From the NCBI GenBank assembly GCA_963665265.2, contig OY762224.2:2852001-2916000 (forward strand): a stretch of DNA of 64,000 bases, in the 5' to 3' direction. The notes below the pieces were generated by a model. It saw only the letters and a program-made list of their open reading frames with translations. It was not told the DNA's origin and made no database searches. A program made the position numbers and the translations under genes. Source of the DNA: CAXXHQ01 sp963665265. Lineage in GTDB: Bacteria > Planctomycetota > Planctomycetia > Pirellulales > Thermoguttaceae. Positions 26,362 to 34,533 of the stretch are shown piece by piece (positions within the stretch are counted from its first letter, which is position 1; each line of letters opens with the position of its first letter).

Positions 26362-26574
26362 AAAAAACCTCCGTTATCGAATTAGTCGTCGGTAACGGCG
26401 GCAACTATTCCCGACGCGAGAATATCCAGATTTTCACGACAAAACCGTTTTTCGAGGGCTAAGTGAAATGTACGGCGAAATCGAGCGGATTGATACGTCG
26501 GCGGCAACCAAACTACCGAAGAGCTTGGTTTTCGTCGAGCGGTCGTGGTTAAGTAAGTAACGATAGTAGCGGGC

Positions 26575-28998
26575 TTATCGCGTTTCTTCCGGCGCAGTCG
26601 GCGTCAAAATAGTTTTCCCGTCGAACGGATCGGAGTCCAAGTTGAACTTGCCGTTCGTCTTCGTTAACGATACGCGGCGCAATTTGTCGTCCGACGGCAG
26701 GCAAACCAATCCGGACGCTTGTTGAGCGTCGGCGGCATAGGCGACTAAATCTAATTTCGCCCAATCCATTTGCGCCGTCGATTGAGCCAACTTAATCTGC
26801 GGCAAAACGGCTCCGTCACGTACCAGGATGACCGCCGGAATCGATCCGACGGCGATTTTACGCCAGCCGCTTTCGTAGACCTCGCCCGATTGATAATCAA
26901 TCCACTTGCCCGACGGCAAATAAACGTTGCGTTCCGTCGCGTTCGCTTCGAAAAGCGGCGCGACGAGCATGTCGGAGCCGAAAAGATATTCGTCTTCGAC
27001 GAGCCAGGCCCCGGGATCTTTCGGATACTCGACGAACAAGGCGCGAAGCATCGGCAATCCGCGTTCCGTGCAATCTTTCGCTTGCGCATAAACGTAGGGC
27101 ATTAACTTGTATTTCATTTCGACCGCAGCACGGAAGTCGTTCATGAATCGCTCGCCGTATTCCCACGGTTCGCGCGGCGGCTGACCGTGGCAACGACTAT
27201 GCGACGCGAGCATGCCGAAGGGGAGCCAACGGCGATACAATTCGGCCGGCGATCGCATGGTGAATCCGCCGACGTCGTGACTCCAAAACGCGAATCCGCT
27301 CAAGCCGAACGAAAGTCCGCCTCGCAATTCGCCGGCCATTCCCACGTCGGTAACTTCGGCGTCTCCGCCCCAATGCAACGGGTAGCGTTGGCTGCCGGCC
27401 CAGGCGCTGCGCGCCCAGATGATGTTTTCGCCCGAGACGTTTTTAATCGCCTCGGCTGCCGCTTTGTTATATCGCAGCGGATACAAATTATGCTCGTGAA
27501 AGCCGGTCCGGCCGGAAGCGAACAATCCGTTAACCGGAGCCGCCTCGCCGAAATCGACCTTAATAGCGCCTACTCCTTGGCGAATTAAGTCGCCCAGCTT
27601 CTCCTGATACCATTTGACCGAATCCGGATTCGAGAAATCAAGCACGGCGTCTTCATACGGCAAATTTCCTTTGCCGTCTTTCACGGACAACCCCTTCTCG
27701 ACGATTTCCGAAAAGAGCCGATTCTTCGGCGTGAAATACGGTAATTGCCATAAGCAAATATGGAAACCGTCATTTTTTAAATCGGAAATCATTTTCGGAG
27801 CGTCCTTGAAACGCTTCGTCGAAAACTGATAATCGCAGCGCCAATCCGTTTCAAACCAGCCGGTGTCCAAGTGAATTACGTCGCAAGGAATTTGGTTCTT
27901 GCGCAATTTCGCGGCGACGTCGCGGGTTTGATCTTCGGAAAAATACGTGATCCGGCTCATCCACAAGCCGAACGACCATAACGGCGGCATTGCCGCTTTT
28001 CCCGTCACGTTCGTGTATTCATCGAGTATCTCTTTCGGCTCGCCGAGGAAAACGAACAGATCTAGTTCATCGTCTCCGATCATTAGCGTGTTCACTGCCG
28101 AATTCGTCGCGCCGAAGTCGCAAGTGATCGGCGTTGACGTATGCATGAACATGCCGTAGCCCTGGCTGCTCATAAAAAACGGGATCGGCTTATACATCGC
28201 TTGGCTCGTCACGCCGTTAGCGTCGTTTACCCAAAGCACGACCTTCTGCCCGCGTTTGTCGAGTTTTGTGAACGATTCGCCGCAGCCGAAAATCTTTTCG
28301 TCGGGCGAGAGACAAAACGACGCCGCCACGCTTCGCGAATAGTCCGAGTTTCGCCGCACGAACGAGAACGGCGTGATCGGTCGGTAAGTAACGGAATTGT
28401 CCGCCGGCGCATTTGTTTTCGTTAGCAGTTTGCCCGAGGCGTCGCGAAATTCAATACGCCACGGCTTTTCCATGATCGAAACTGAGGCGCACACGCTCGA
28501 ATAGCGATGCCCGCCCTCGATCTTCTCGTATTTCCACGATTTATCGATCGGCGGCTCTCCGACGAGCATCGGCGAAGGGCCTTGCGATCTTGCCGGCAAG
28601 CCGGTTTTCATGCGCACTCGAACCGTTCGCGGCGAAACGAATTGCAGCGAAAACGGCAATTGCGGATTGACTTCGTATTCGCCGTTCGGAAAAACGCTCC
28701 CGTTCGTCGGCGTCAAAAACGCCATGTCGTTGTCGAACGCTCGCCGCACTTCATAAACGTTTTGGCGCCACGAAACATCCCCTTCCGCTTTCGCGGGATC
28801 GAATTTCGTCAATCGGTCGGCCACGAAATACGTGTTTTTGAAATCGTGAAAGTCGCCGCTAATGTCGAGCGGCTGGCTTAGCAACTCCGGCGTCGGTTCC
28901 GCCTTTGCCGGCTGACCGACGAATGCGGTCAGCGCGGCGAGGCAAAGCAACGAGTTAAAACCGAACTTAACGGATCGGACTTTTTTAATCATTTCCAT
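26575..28998 (-). CDS. Exported glycoside hydrolase family 31 enzyme (alpha-xylosidase-like)
   Basis: 807 residues with an N-terminal export signal (SLLCLAALTAFVGQPAKA). Layout: N-terminal galactose-mutarotase-like beta-sandwich (about 40-330), (beta/alpha)8 barrel (about 335-650) and proximal/distal C-terminal beta domains. Nucleophile D482 lies in GAIKVDFGEAAP, and acid/base D546 in LHWGGDAEVT. The nucleophile sequence KVDFGE is the one seen in YicI-type alpha-xylosidases, rather than the WxDMNE form of alpha-glucosidases, so removal of alpha-1,6-xylose from xyloglucan oligosaccharides is the best guess. A 213-base gap separates it from the GH2 gene, so an internal promoter is possible. Confidence 0.93.
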   Translation of the reverse strand: MEMIKKVRSVKFGFNSLLCLAALTAFVGQPAKAEPTPELLSQPLDISGDFHDFKNTYFVADRLTKFDPAKAEGDVSWRQNVYEVRRAFDNDMAFLTPTNGSVFPNGEYEVNPQLPFSLQFVSPRTVRVRMKTGLPARSQGPSPMLVGEPPIDKSWKYEKIEGGHRYSSVCASVSIMEKPWRIEFRDASGKLLTKTNAPADNSVTYRPITPFSFVRRNSDYSRSVAASFCLSPDEKIFGCGESFTKLDKRGQKVVLWVNDANGVTSQAMYKPIPFFMSSQGYGMFMHTSTPITCDFGATNSAVNTLMIGDDELDLFVFLGEPKEILDEYTNVTGKAAMPPLWSFGLWMSRITYFSEDQTRDVAAKLRKNQIPCDVIHLDTGWFETDWRCDYQFSTKRFKDAPKMISDLKNDGFHICLWQLPYFTPKNRLFSEIVEKGLSVKDGKGNLPYEDAVLDFSNPDSVKWYQEKLGDLIRQGVGAIKVDFGEAAPVNGLFASGRTGFHEHNLYPLRYNKAAAEAIKNVSGENIIWARSAWAGSQRYPLHWGGDAEVTDVGMAGELRGGLSFGLSGFAFWSHDVGGFTMRSPAELYRRWLPFGMLASHSRCHGQPPREPWEYGERFMNDFRAAVEMKYKLMPYVYAQAKDCTERGLPMLRALFVEYPKDPGAWLVEDEYLFGSDMLVAPLFEANATERNVYLPSGKWIDYQSGEVYESGWRKIAVGSIPAVILVRDGAVLPQIKLAQSTAQMDWAKLDLVAYAADAQQASGLVCLPSDDKLRRVSLTKTNGKFNLDSDPFDGKTILTPTAPEETR

Positions 28999-29047
28999 GA
29001 AAGCTCGGGGGAAAGTGAGGGAAATTAGTTAACGACGTCGCAATCGC

Positions 29048-32000
29048 CTACTGTATGACGTTCGACAAGGCCGTCTTCGCTCCGAGATGATCGGGTTGAT
29101 TTTTCAAAACGATCTCGAATTCCTTGCGAGCCTCTTCCTTGTCGCCAAGGCCGAGTCGGCCAAGTCCGATCACGTAATGCGCGATTGCTTGTCGCATTTT
29201 CTCCGTCGGCATATCGCCGAATTTTCCGAAGAAATCAATTTCGTCCTTTTTATCCAACGCGTCGGCGCCGGCTTTGACAAGTTGCGTGAAAATCGCCTTC
29301 GCTTTGTCTTCCTGGCCGAGTTTTCGCAAGGCCAGAGCTTGGTAGAACTCCAAGACGGAAGTGTGGGCGGTCGGCGCCACGTCGTCGGCGTCGGCCTTCG
29401 ACAATTCCGCCGCAGTTTCGGTGAATTCCGCCTTCGCTTTCTCTTTCTCGCCGAGAGCTTCAAAGGCAACGCCGATCCAATAATGAGCTTCGGAGGTTCG
29501 GCCGCCTCGTTTCATTTTGGGGGCGCTTAAATTCACCGGATAATCGATCGACGCTTGAAACTCCTTGAGCGCCGCCGAGTAATCCTTCTCGGCAAGTTTT
29601 TTATGGCCGATTAAGAGATGCGCGTCGGTCCAGCAATTGAAAACGCCGAAACGAGCGCCTCCTTCCCAAACGTTGAATTTTCGATCCTTCATCAGCGCAA
29701 GCGCCTCGTCGCACTTGCCCATGAAGACTTTCATGCTGATTTCGCGAGAAAGGGCGTCATCTCGATTGAGAATGACGGCATGTTTTTTCTCCAATGCGGC
29801 AAGGCGTTTTTCGGGCGATTCGCCCGCCTTTTCGTATATCTGGTCCAACTCAAACGAGTGCACCGGATACTTGTCGCTCACGGCGATCGCTTTTTCCAAT
29901 TCGGCGATCGCTTTCGGCATGCCGCCCTCTTTCTTTGAGTAGGCGAGGCCTAAATTGCGATGGGCGACGGCGTTCGTATCGTCAATCGCGAGCGAGCGCT
30001 CCCACAGACGAATCGCTTCGTCGGGTTGTAGATCGAAGTAGAGGTTGCCCAAGTAGTAGGCGGCGAGCGCGTCTTTCGGATTGGCGGCCATTGCGCTTCG
30101 TAACGCGTCGATCACCTCGACTTGGAACGGGAATACATAGTCCATGGGGAGTTTCGACGCCGTTTGATAATAACCGGCCGCTTTCGACTTATCGCCGAGC
30201 CGCTCGGTGAAATATCCGAGATAGTAGTAGGTCAAAGGCGAAATTTTCGCCTTATCCGTCGCCGAGTCGATGACCAATTGCAGCGTGTCGATTCCGTCCT
30301 GCCAGAGGCCCTCGCGACTGAAGTCGGAGGCGATTTCTAGTCCTTCGGCCGGGAAATCTCGCATCGTGTTCTTTAGAGTCGCTTCGGGGGAGGCCGATTT
30401 TTTCGCCAAATGACGTTCGACTAACGCTCGAATATCGAGCGGATCGATCTTCAACGCCGCATCGACCGTTTTTTGCGCGTCGGCGTACTTGCCTAAATGG
30501 CGCAGCGCGGTCGCTTTAAGATTTACCGCGCGAGGATTCATCGAGTTGGCGGCCAAGGAACGGTCTAAGTATTCGATCGCCGCGGTGAAATCGCTTTTCT
30601 CGCATTTAATTTCCGCCATTTCGTAATAGGCGGCCGACGCCCAAGCTTCGTTCCAAGTCGCTTTGTAGAACGAATCGAACGCGGCGTCCGGTTTTCCGAG
30701 ATAGCGCAGAGTTAGGCCGAGGTAGTAAATCGGCTCGCCGTCTTTCGGGCTGGTATAGCTTTTCGATAAGCGGTCGACCGCGGTGCGCAAGCAATTTTCG
30801 GCATCGGCGAATCGCGCTCGTTTCAGATAGTAAATGCCGAGGGCCGTGTTGGTCCTCGCGTCGCCGGGATCGCGGCGGAGACCTTCGAGCCAATACGGGT
30901 CAGGCTCCAAGGCCGGGTTATGGAACTGATCGATGCGCTGTCCGATCAAATACAATTCTTCAACCGTCTTCACGTCTTTGGGAGCAAGGGGAGGGACGAC
31001 CTTTTCCGGCATCGGCTCGCCTTTCAATTTCACGGGCGAATAAGCGATTAGCTCGCGGCCCGCCTCGGAGAGCGACGCGCGCAAGTCGTGTTCGTCAATT
31101 CCCTCGGGAACGGCGATTTGTTTGACGAACGGCTTGCCCGGATCGATCGTGATTTTTTCATCAAACAGAACTTTGTCGCCGGCGGTCAATTTGGCGAACG
31201 CCGCCAGATGCGGCGACGTGGCGTAGAATCCGACCTTGGCCATGCGGGGCGATTTCGTCGAATCGCTTTTGCCGTTTTTCGCCGGCTCGGCTTTGACGAT
31301 TTCAAGATTGACGGCCGCGTCCAAATTGGCGTTTTTCACGCCGCCGATTCCGCGGAACGGATACCAATATTGCGTGAACGCCTTCGTTTCGAACGGTTGA
31401 ATCCAGCTATAGTCGGGTTGGTTGTCGGAATAGGCGCCGACCATCAACTCGATGTAAGGGCCGTCACTATCGGTGAGAATATTGTCCCACATTTTTCCGG
31501 CGGGACTGTTTCCCCAGGTCCAGAACTTTTTGCCCGGCACGACATGGTGATCGGCCACGCTCATCGTGCCTGCCTCTTTACCGTGATCGTAGCCGGCGAA
31601 GAAATCGTCTTCGTAGTTCCAGGCGAACATTGAATTCGCGGCGTCGTGGTTTTTATACCAACTGACGTCGGTTCCCTCGCCGAAATCGGCGCCGGCGAAT
31701 TTTCCCTTGGCGATCGGCCACGTCGCGAATTCGCGCTTAGCGTGATACGTGACGTATTCCGTCCTCGGCGGGAATATAATTTGATAATTCTCGTTCGTAT
31801 GAACGGCCACGTTGGCGAAGTAGAGCATGGTGTTCGCCGTCGGCGTGCGGTTAACGACCCGCACCGACGCTTCGAGATAGGACTTGCCCGGTCGTAGCGT
31901 TAGACCGACGGCCCAGCGCATGCGGTGTCGCCATTCCAATTCGCCCACCCAAACCGTCTTGCTGCCGTCTTCGCCATTTTCGATGCGATATTGGGCGGGA

Positions 32001-32467
32001 AGCGAACTCGACGTGCGGTGATGGTGCGGAACGTTCCACTCGACGCCTCCGGAAATCCAATCGCCGATCATGCCGACTAACGCCGGCTTGACGACATGCT
32101 GATGATAGAAGAAGTCGTAGCCGTTGGTCTTGTCGACCGCCGAGAAAATACGTCCGCCGATTTCAGGCATCACGCCAATCTTGACGAATTCGTTTTCCAA
32201 ATAGACGAGCGTGTAGGTCTTATCCGCTTTTTGGCCGGTCAGCTTGTCGTAAAGCGGATAGGGATAAACGCGACCTTCGGCGCCTTGATAGGCGCGACCC
32301 ATGTAGAACATCGGATTCGGGTCGGGTTCGCCCGCCAAGTAGGTCGGAATGACGACTGACTCCTCCCAAATCTTTACGCCGGAATCGTCAGCGGCTTTGG
32401 CCGTTAAGCCGAACATGAATAAAACGATTCCTGCAAACGCAATCGAGGTTTTTGAGGATAAGCGCAT
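29048..32467 (-). CDS. Exported DUF5107 domain protein with tetratricopeptide repeats
   Basis: 1139 residues, signal peptide MRLSSKTSIAFAGIVLFMFGL. The N-terminal part (about 30-360) is a DUF5107 domain, a beta-sandwich-like region with invariant-looking stretches (MPEIGGRIFSAVDKTNGYDFFYHQH, here shortened: VMPEIGGRIFSAVDKTNG; SGGVEWNVPHHHR). A linker domain (about 400-500) leads to a long TPR solenoid (about 520-1130; for example ALGIYYLKRARFADAENCLR, AAYYLGNLYFDLQPDEAIRL). Known bacterial DUF5107-TPR proteins are often found beside glycoside hydrolases; the activity is not characterised. It is the first gene of the carbohydrate cluster, 49 bases ahead of GH31, so it may bind or process the same glycan. 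An enzyme acting on oligosaccharides and a binding scaffold are both possible. Confidence 0.85.
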   Translation of the reverse strand: MRLSSKTSIAFAGIVLFMFGLTAKAADDSGVKIWEESVVIPTYLAGEPDPNPMFYMGRAYQGAEGRVYPYPLYDKLTGQKADKTYTLVYLENEFVKIGVMPEIGGRIFSAVDKTNGYDFFYHQHVVKPALVGMIGDWISGGVEWNVPHHHRTSSSLPAQYRIENGEDGSKTVWVGELEWRHRMRWAVGLTLRPGKSYLEASVRVVNRTPTANTMLYFANVAVHTNENYQIIFPPRTEYVTYHAKREFATWPIAKGKFAGADFGEGTDVSWYKNHDAANSMFAWNYEDDFFAGYDHGKEAGTMSVADHHVVPGKKFWTWGNSPAGKMWDNILTDSDGPYIELMVGAYSDNQPDYSWIQPFETKAFTQYWYPFRGIGGVKNANLDAAVNLEIVKAEPAKNGKSDSTKSPRMAKVGFYATSPHLAAFAKLTAGDKVLFDEKITIDPGKPFVKQIAVPEGIDEHDLRASLSEAGRELIAYSPVKLKGEPMPEKVVPPLAPKDVKTVEELYLIGQRIDQFHNPALEPDPYWLEGLRRDPGDARTNTALGIYYLKRARFADAENCLRTAVDRLSKSYTSPKDGEPIYYLGLTLRYLGKPDAAFDSFYKATWNEAWASAAYYEMAEIKCEKSDFTAAIEYLDRSLAANSMNPRAVNLKATALRHLGKYADAQKTVDAALKIDPLDIRALVERHLAKKSASPEATLKNTMRDFPAEGLEIASDFSREGLWQDGIDTLQLVIDSATDKAKISPLTYYYLGYFTERLGDKSKAAGYYQTASKLPMDYVFPFQVEVIDALRSAMAANPKDALAAYYLGNLYFDLQPDEAIRLWERSLAIDDTNAVAHRNLGLAYSKKEGGMPKAIAELEKAIAVSDKYPVHSFELDQIYEKAGESPEKRLAALEKKHAVILNRDDALSREISMKVFMGKCDEALALMKDRKFNVWEGGARFGVFNCWTDAHLLIGHKKLAEKDYSAALKEFQASIDYPVNLSAPKMKRGGRTSEAHYWIGVAFEALGEKEKAKAEFTETAAELSKADADDVAPTAHTSVLEFYQALALRKLGQEDKAKAIFTQLVKAGADALDKKDEIDFFGKFGDMPTEKMRQAIAHYVIGLGRLGLGDKEEARKEFEIVLKNQPDHLGAKTALSNVIQ

Positions 32468-32746
32468 AAGTTCACCTGACCGATGATTTGGAAAAAATGA
32501 TGAGGGCCTGCGGAAGTCGCTAAGCGAAAAGCAAGACGCCGTTGATTTTAACTGAATTTGATTCCCCTCGGAAGCGTTGGATTATTGCACGATGCTTTGG
32601 AGCTTGTGACGGCCTCGAGGACGTCGGCGGATACATAACGGAACGGAGTAGGCGGCGAAGGATTGGGAAAGCGCAAAAAGGCCAAGCAGGAAAGGAGATG
32701 CTTTTGCGGAAATGAGTTCTTTCGTGGCAGGTTTGAGGAGAATATG

Positions 32747-32758
32747 GACGCATGCGTC
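32747..32758. promoter_or_regulatory. Perfect 12-bp palindrome upstream of the glycoside hydrolase cluster
   Basis: GACGCATGCGTC, flanked by ATAT on both sides, lies about 280 bases upstream of the first gene of the cluster (start at 32467). It has the shape of a dimeric repressor operator. No regulator gene is adjacent, so assignment is tentative. Confidence 0.3.
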
Positions 32759-32978
32759 ATATTGGCTTTCGTAACAACTGAATTAGTAAAGAGATAGGAA
32801 AACGAAAAAAAGGGGGGTGTCCATAATCTCGACGGTTTTCGCGGGGCGGCGGAGCCGTAAGTCTCGGGCTGATCAATCTTTACGTAAGCGAGTTTGCGAG
32901 TTTTTGAATTGGTCGAAGTTTGCATTTTTTTGCGATCACGAGTCGTAAGAGGTTAGGGGGCAATATGTTTTGGAATTC

Positions 32979-33000
32979 GGAACGCCACGGAGGGCGTTCC
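32979..33000. repeat. Hairpin repeat, 8-bp arms
   Basis: GGAACGCC (32979-32986) and GGCGTTCC (32993-33000) around ACGGAG, followed directly by CTAC. Same design as the hairpins at 34.1-34.5 kb. Confidence 0.6.
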
Positions 33001-33081
33001 CTACAGGTCGTTTCGCAAGGATTTATGGCGAGGGCTCGCACGTTTTTCGCAAATTTGCGGAGAAGTCGAATTGCCAAACAG

Positions 33082-33100
33082 CGCGTATCAGCGATACGCG
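33082..33100. repeat. Hairpin repeat, 8-bp arms
   Basis: CGCGTATC (33082-33089), loop AGC, GATACGCG (33093-33100). Perfect stem. Confidence 0.6.
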
Positions 33101-33495
33101 ATGATTCAGGAAGCGTTTTAGCTGAGAGGGCGGCACAAAAGCAAGGATGAAAGTCGCAAGATTTTCACGCGGAGGCACGGAAGCGCGGAGAGTTGGAGAG
33201 GAGAGATTGGCGGAACGCTAATCGGGTTGATATTTGCTAGTCCGAAATAGCCCCGGTCGTTGCGGCGTAAAATCGGCCCATCCGGAGTCCGTCAGTCCTG
33301 GGCCAACGCAGTCAAGCTTTTTGGCGATCGTGTTATGGGCCCGTGACTAGTCGGAAAGACTGCCCGACATGTCGCATATAGTAGTTGCAGAGGCTCACAT
33401 CTCAGCGCTAAGATGGACGTACGGTGAAAACGCCGTCTGATAGAGGCTTTTTTCGGGGCTGCTGAAGAACTGGGCTTAACCTTCAAGTGAGCATC

Positions 33496-33933
33496 ATGGC
33501 GCGTCGTCGAAGAATATCCAGCGCCTTGCACAACTTTCTTAGCACATACGCTAGTCGATACTCGGACTACGACGGCTATTGGTTGTTTGGCATGGTAATT
33601 GATCACCTTGACGCGGTTGAAATTGATCTTCTACATGCCGCGGAAGAGAGCGAGGAAAGTTCGCCGGATGGATTGCTCACACGGTTGGCGGTAGAGAAAT
33701 TTGCCGACCAGATCAAAAAAGCGGGCCTATCTATCTCTTGTTTGCGAGAAGCTTGGCTGTACATTACAAAGCCGCCGGTTGTAACGCATGGGGCGGTGAA
33801 TGGCTATTTATGTGCCGGACATGAAGTACAATTTGCGGCACGAGCCGTCTCGGACCTTGGTAAAACCTACGAAGCGGCAATAACAGCGTTCGTCGCGCCG
33901 CACAATCCTTTGGCGGAGCGTCAAAGCGGCTGA
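33496..33933 (+). CDS. Hypothetical protein in the hairpin-rich island
   Basis: 145 residues from ATG 33496; a GTG three codons earlier (33487) is also possible, the upstream sequence AAGTGAGC giving no strong preference. Start MARRRRISSALHNFLSTYAS. It is rich in aromatic and acidic residues early (YSDYDGYWLFGMVIDHL, LLHAAEESEESSPDG), has no signal peptide and no cysteine motif, and looks like a soluble, largely helical protein. I do not recognise a named family, although the sequence reads like a real conserved small protein rather than a random frame. Its more mixed codon use, and its isolation in a 2-kb island full of short hairpins, suggest acquisition by transfer. Confidence 0.6.
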   Translation: MARRRRISSALHNFLSTYASRYSDYDGYWLFGMVIDHLDAVEIDLLHAAEESEESSPDGLLTRLAVEKFADQIKKAGLSISCLREAWLYITKPPVVTHGAVNGYLCAGHEVQFAARAVSDLGKTYEAAITAFVAPHNPLAERQSG

Positions 33934-34115
33934 GCCGCAGAGTCGGATTGATCTTTGATAATTGGCCTCCTAGATTCTCGCCCACAACGCTCAGTTGCTC
34001 GTCACGGGGCGCGTGAGTAATTGTCAAATAATGCGTGGAGGGATTTTGGGGCGGCGATTTCCGGGGTTATGCTTTTGTCGGCCAAGGCGTTTTTTGGGGG
34101 CGTGTTTCGCATACT

Positions 34116-34174
34116 CCGGCATAAATGCCGGGAGCTAAGCGGCCTGAAGGCCGAGGAAGCGGCATGAATGCCGC
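34116..34174. repeat. Three consecutive tetraloop hairpins
   Basis: CCGGCA-TAAA-TGCCGG (34116-34131), CGGCC-TGAA-GGCCG (34140-34153) and GCGGCA-TGAA-TGCCGC (34159-34174). All stems are perfect and all loops are T(A/G)AA. REP-like arrangement. Confidence 0.7.
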
Positions 34175-34262
34175 TCAAAGATAAGCTTTACGCCAATGGC
34201 ATATTTTATGCAATAGGGACCGAAAACGCGCCGGGCCAAACTGGGAACCGTATTAAGCTGTT

Positions 34263-34284
34263 CCCGGGTTGTTGCACATCCGGG
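34263..34284. repeat. Short inverted repeat
   Basis: CCCGG (34263-34267) and CCGGG (34280-34284) around a 12-base loop. Weaker than the neighbouring hairpins. Confidence 0.35.
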
Positions 34285-34403
34285 GCTAATGGTTGGCATT
34301 CTTTCAGGATGAGGAGGAGCGGCAAGTTAATTGCGAAAGATTGCATGGGAAGCGAAAGGGTTGCGAGAAAAGAGTTGTATGACAGCGGTTTCGTTTTGCC
34401 ATC

Positions 34404-34420
34404 GGCGCTCACAGAGCGCC
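34404..34420. repeat. Hairpin repeat, 7-bp arms
   Basis: GGCGCTC, loop ACA, GAGCGCC, followed directly by CTAC, as in the hairpin at 32979-33000. Confidence 0.6.
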
Positions 34421-34458
34421 CTACGGAATTTGCAGGACAAGGCGACTAATCGGCGTAT

Positions 34459-34475
34459 GCACGGCAGAGCCGTGC
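34459..34475. repeat. Hairpin repeat, 7-bp arms
   Basis: GCACGGC, loop AGA, GCCGTGC. Shares the AGA loop with the next hairpin. Confidence 0.6.
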
Positions 34476-34486
34476 GGGAGCAGTGC

Positions 34487-34509
34487 GTTACCAGGCAGAG
34501 CCTGGTAAC
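34487..34509. repeat. Hairpin repeat, 10-bp arms
   Basis: GTTACCAGGC, loop AGA, GCCTGGTAAC. The longest perfect stem of the island. It lies 25 bases past the stop of the leftward SDR gene and has no T-run, so it is probably a repeat rather than a terminator, though it could stop read-through. Confidence 0.65.
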
Positions 34510-34533
34510 GAGGAAATCCTGCATCAAAAAACG

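Larger units (their letters stand above)
32468..33495. other. Gene-poor region upstream of the glycoside hydrolase cluster
   Basis: About 1 kb without a supported gene. It holds the presumed promoter of the leftward cluster, the palindrome at 32747-32758, two hairpins (32979-33000, 33082-33100), and a stretch near 33158-33200 of the 'cacgcggaggcacggaagcg' type, rich in GGAG and GCGG. Short frames on both strands here have no family-like content. Confidence 0.5.
33934..34533. other. Non-coding island with clustered hairpins
   Basis: About 600 bases without a credible gene, containing at least seven short inverted repeats, listed separately. A plus-strand frame at 34168-34449 runs through several hairpins and is judged not to be a gene. 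Confidence 0.6.

Noticed and set aside
19860..32467. Bacteroidetes-type polysaccharide utilisation locus
   Set aside because: No SusC/SusD pair and no hybrid sensor or ECF sigma/anti-sigma gene nearby, so the cluster is called a glycoside hydrolase cluster only.
33292..33606. Minus-strand frame in the region before the island gene
   Set aside because: Overlaps the start of the better supported plus-strand gene and has a scrambled, Ser/Arg-rich composition.
34168..34449. Plus-strand frame through the hairpin cluster
   Set aside because: It begins at the edge of one hairpin and reads through two others; Gly/Arg/Cys-rich, with no family-like pattern.
34116..34509. CRISPR array in the hairpin island
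   Set aside because: Stem sequences differ from each other and there is no regular repeat-spacer spacing; no cas genes in the window.
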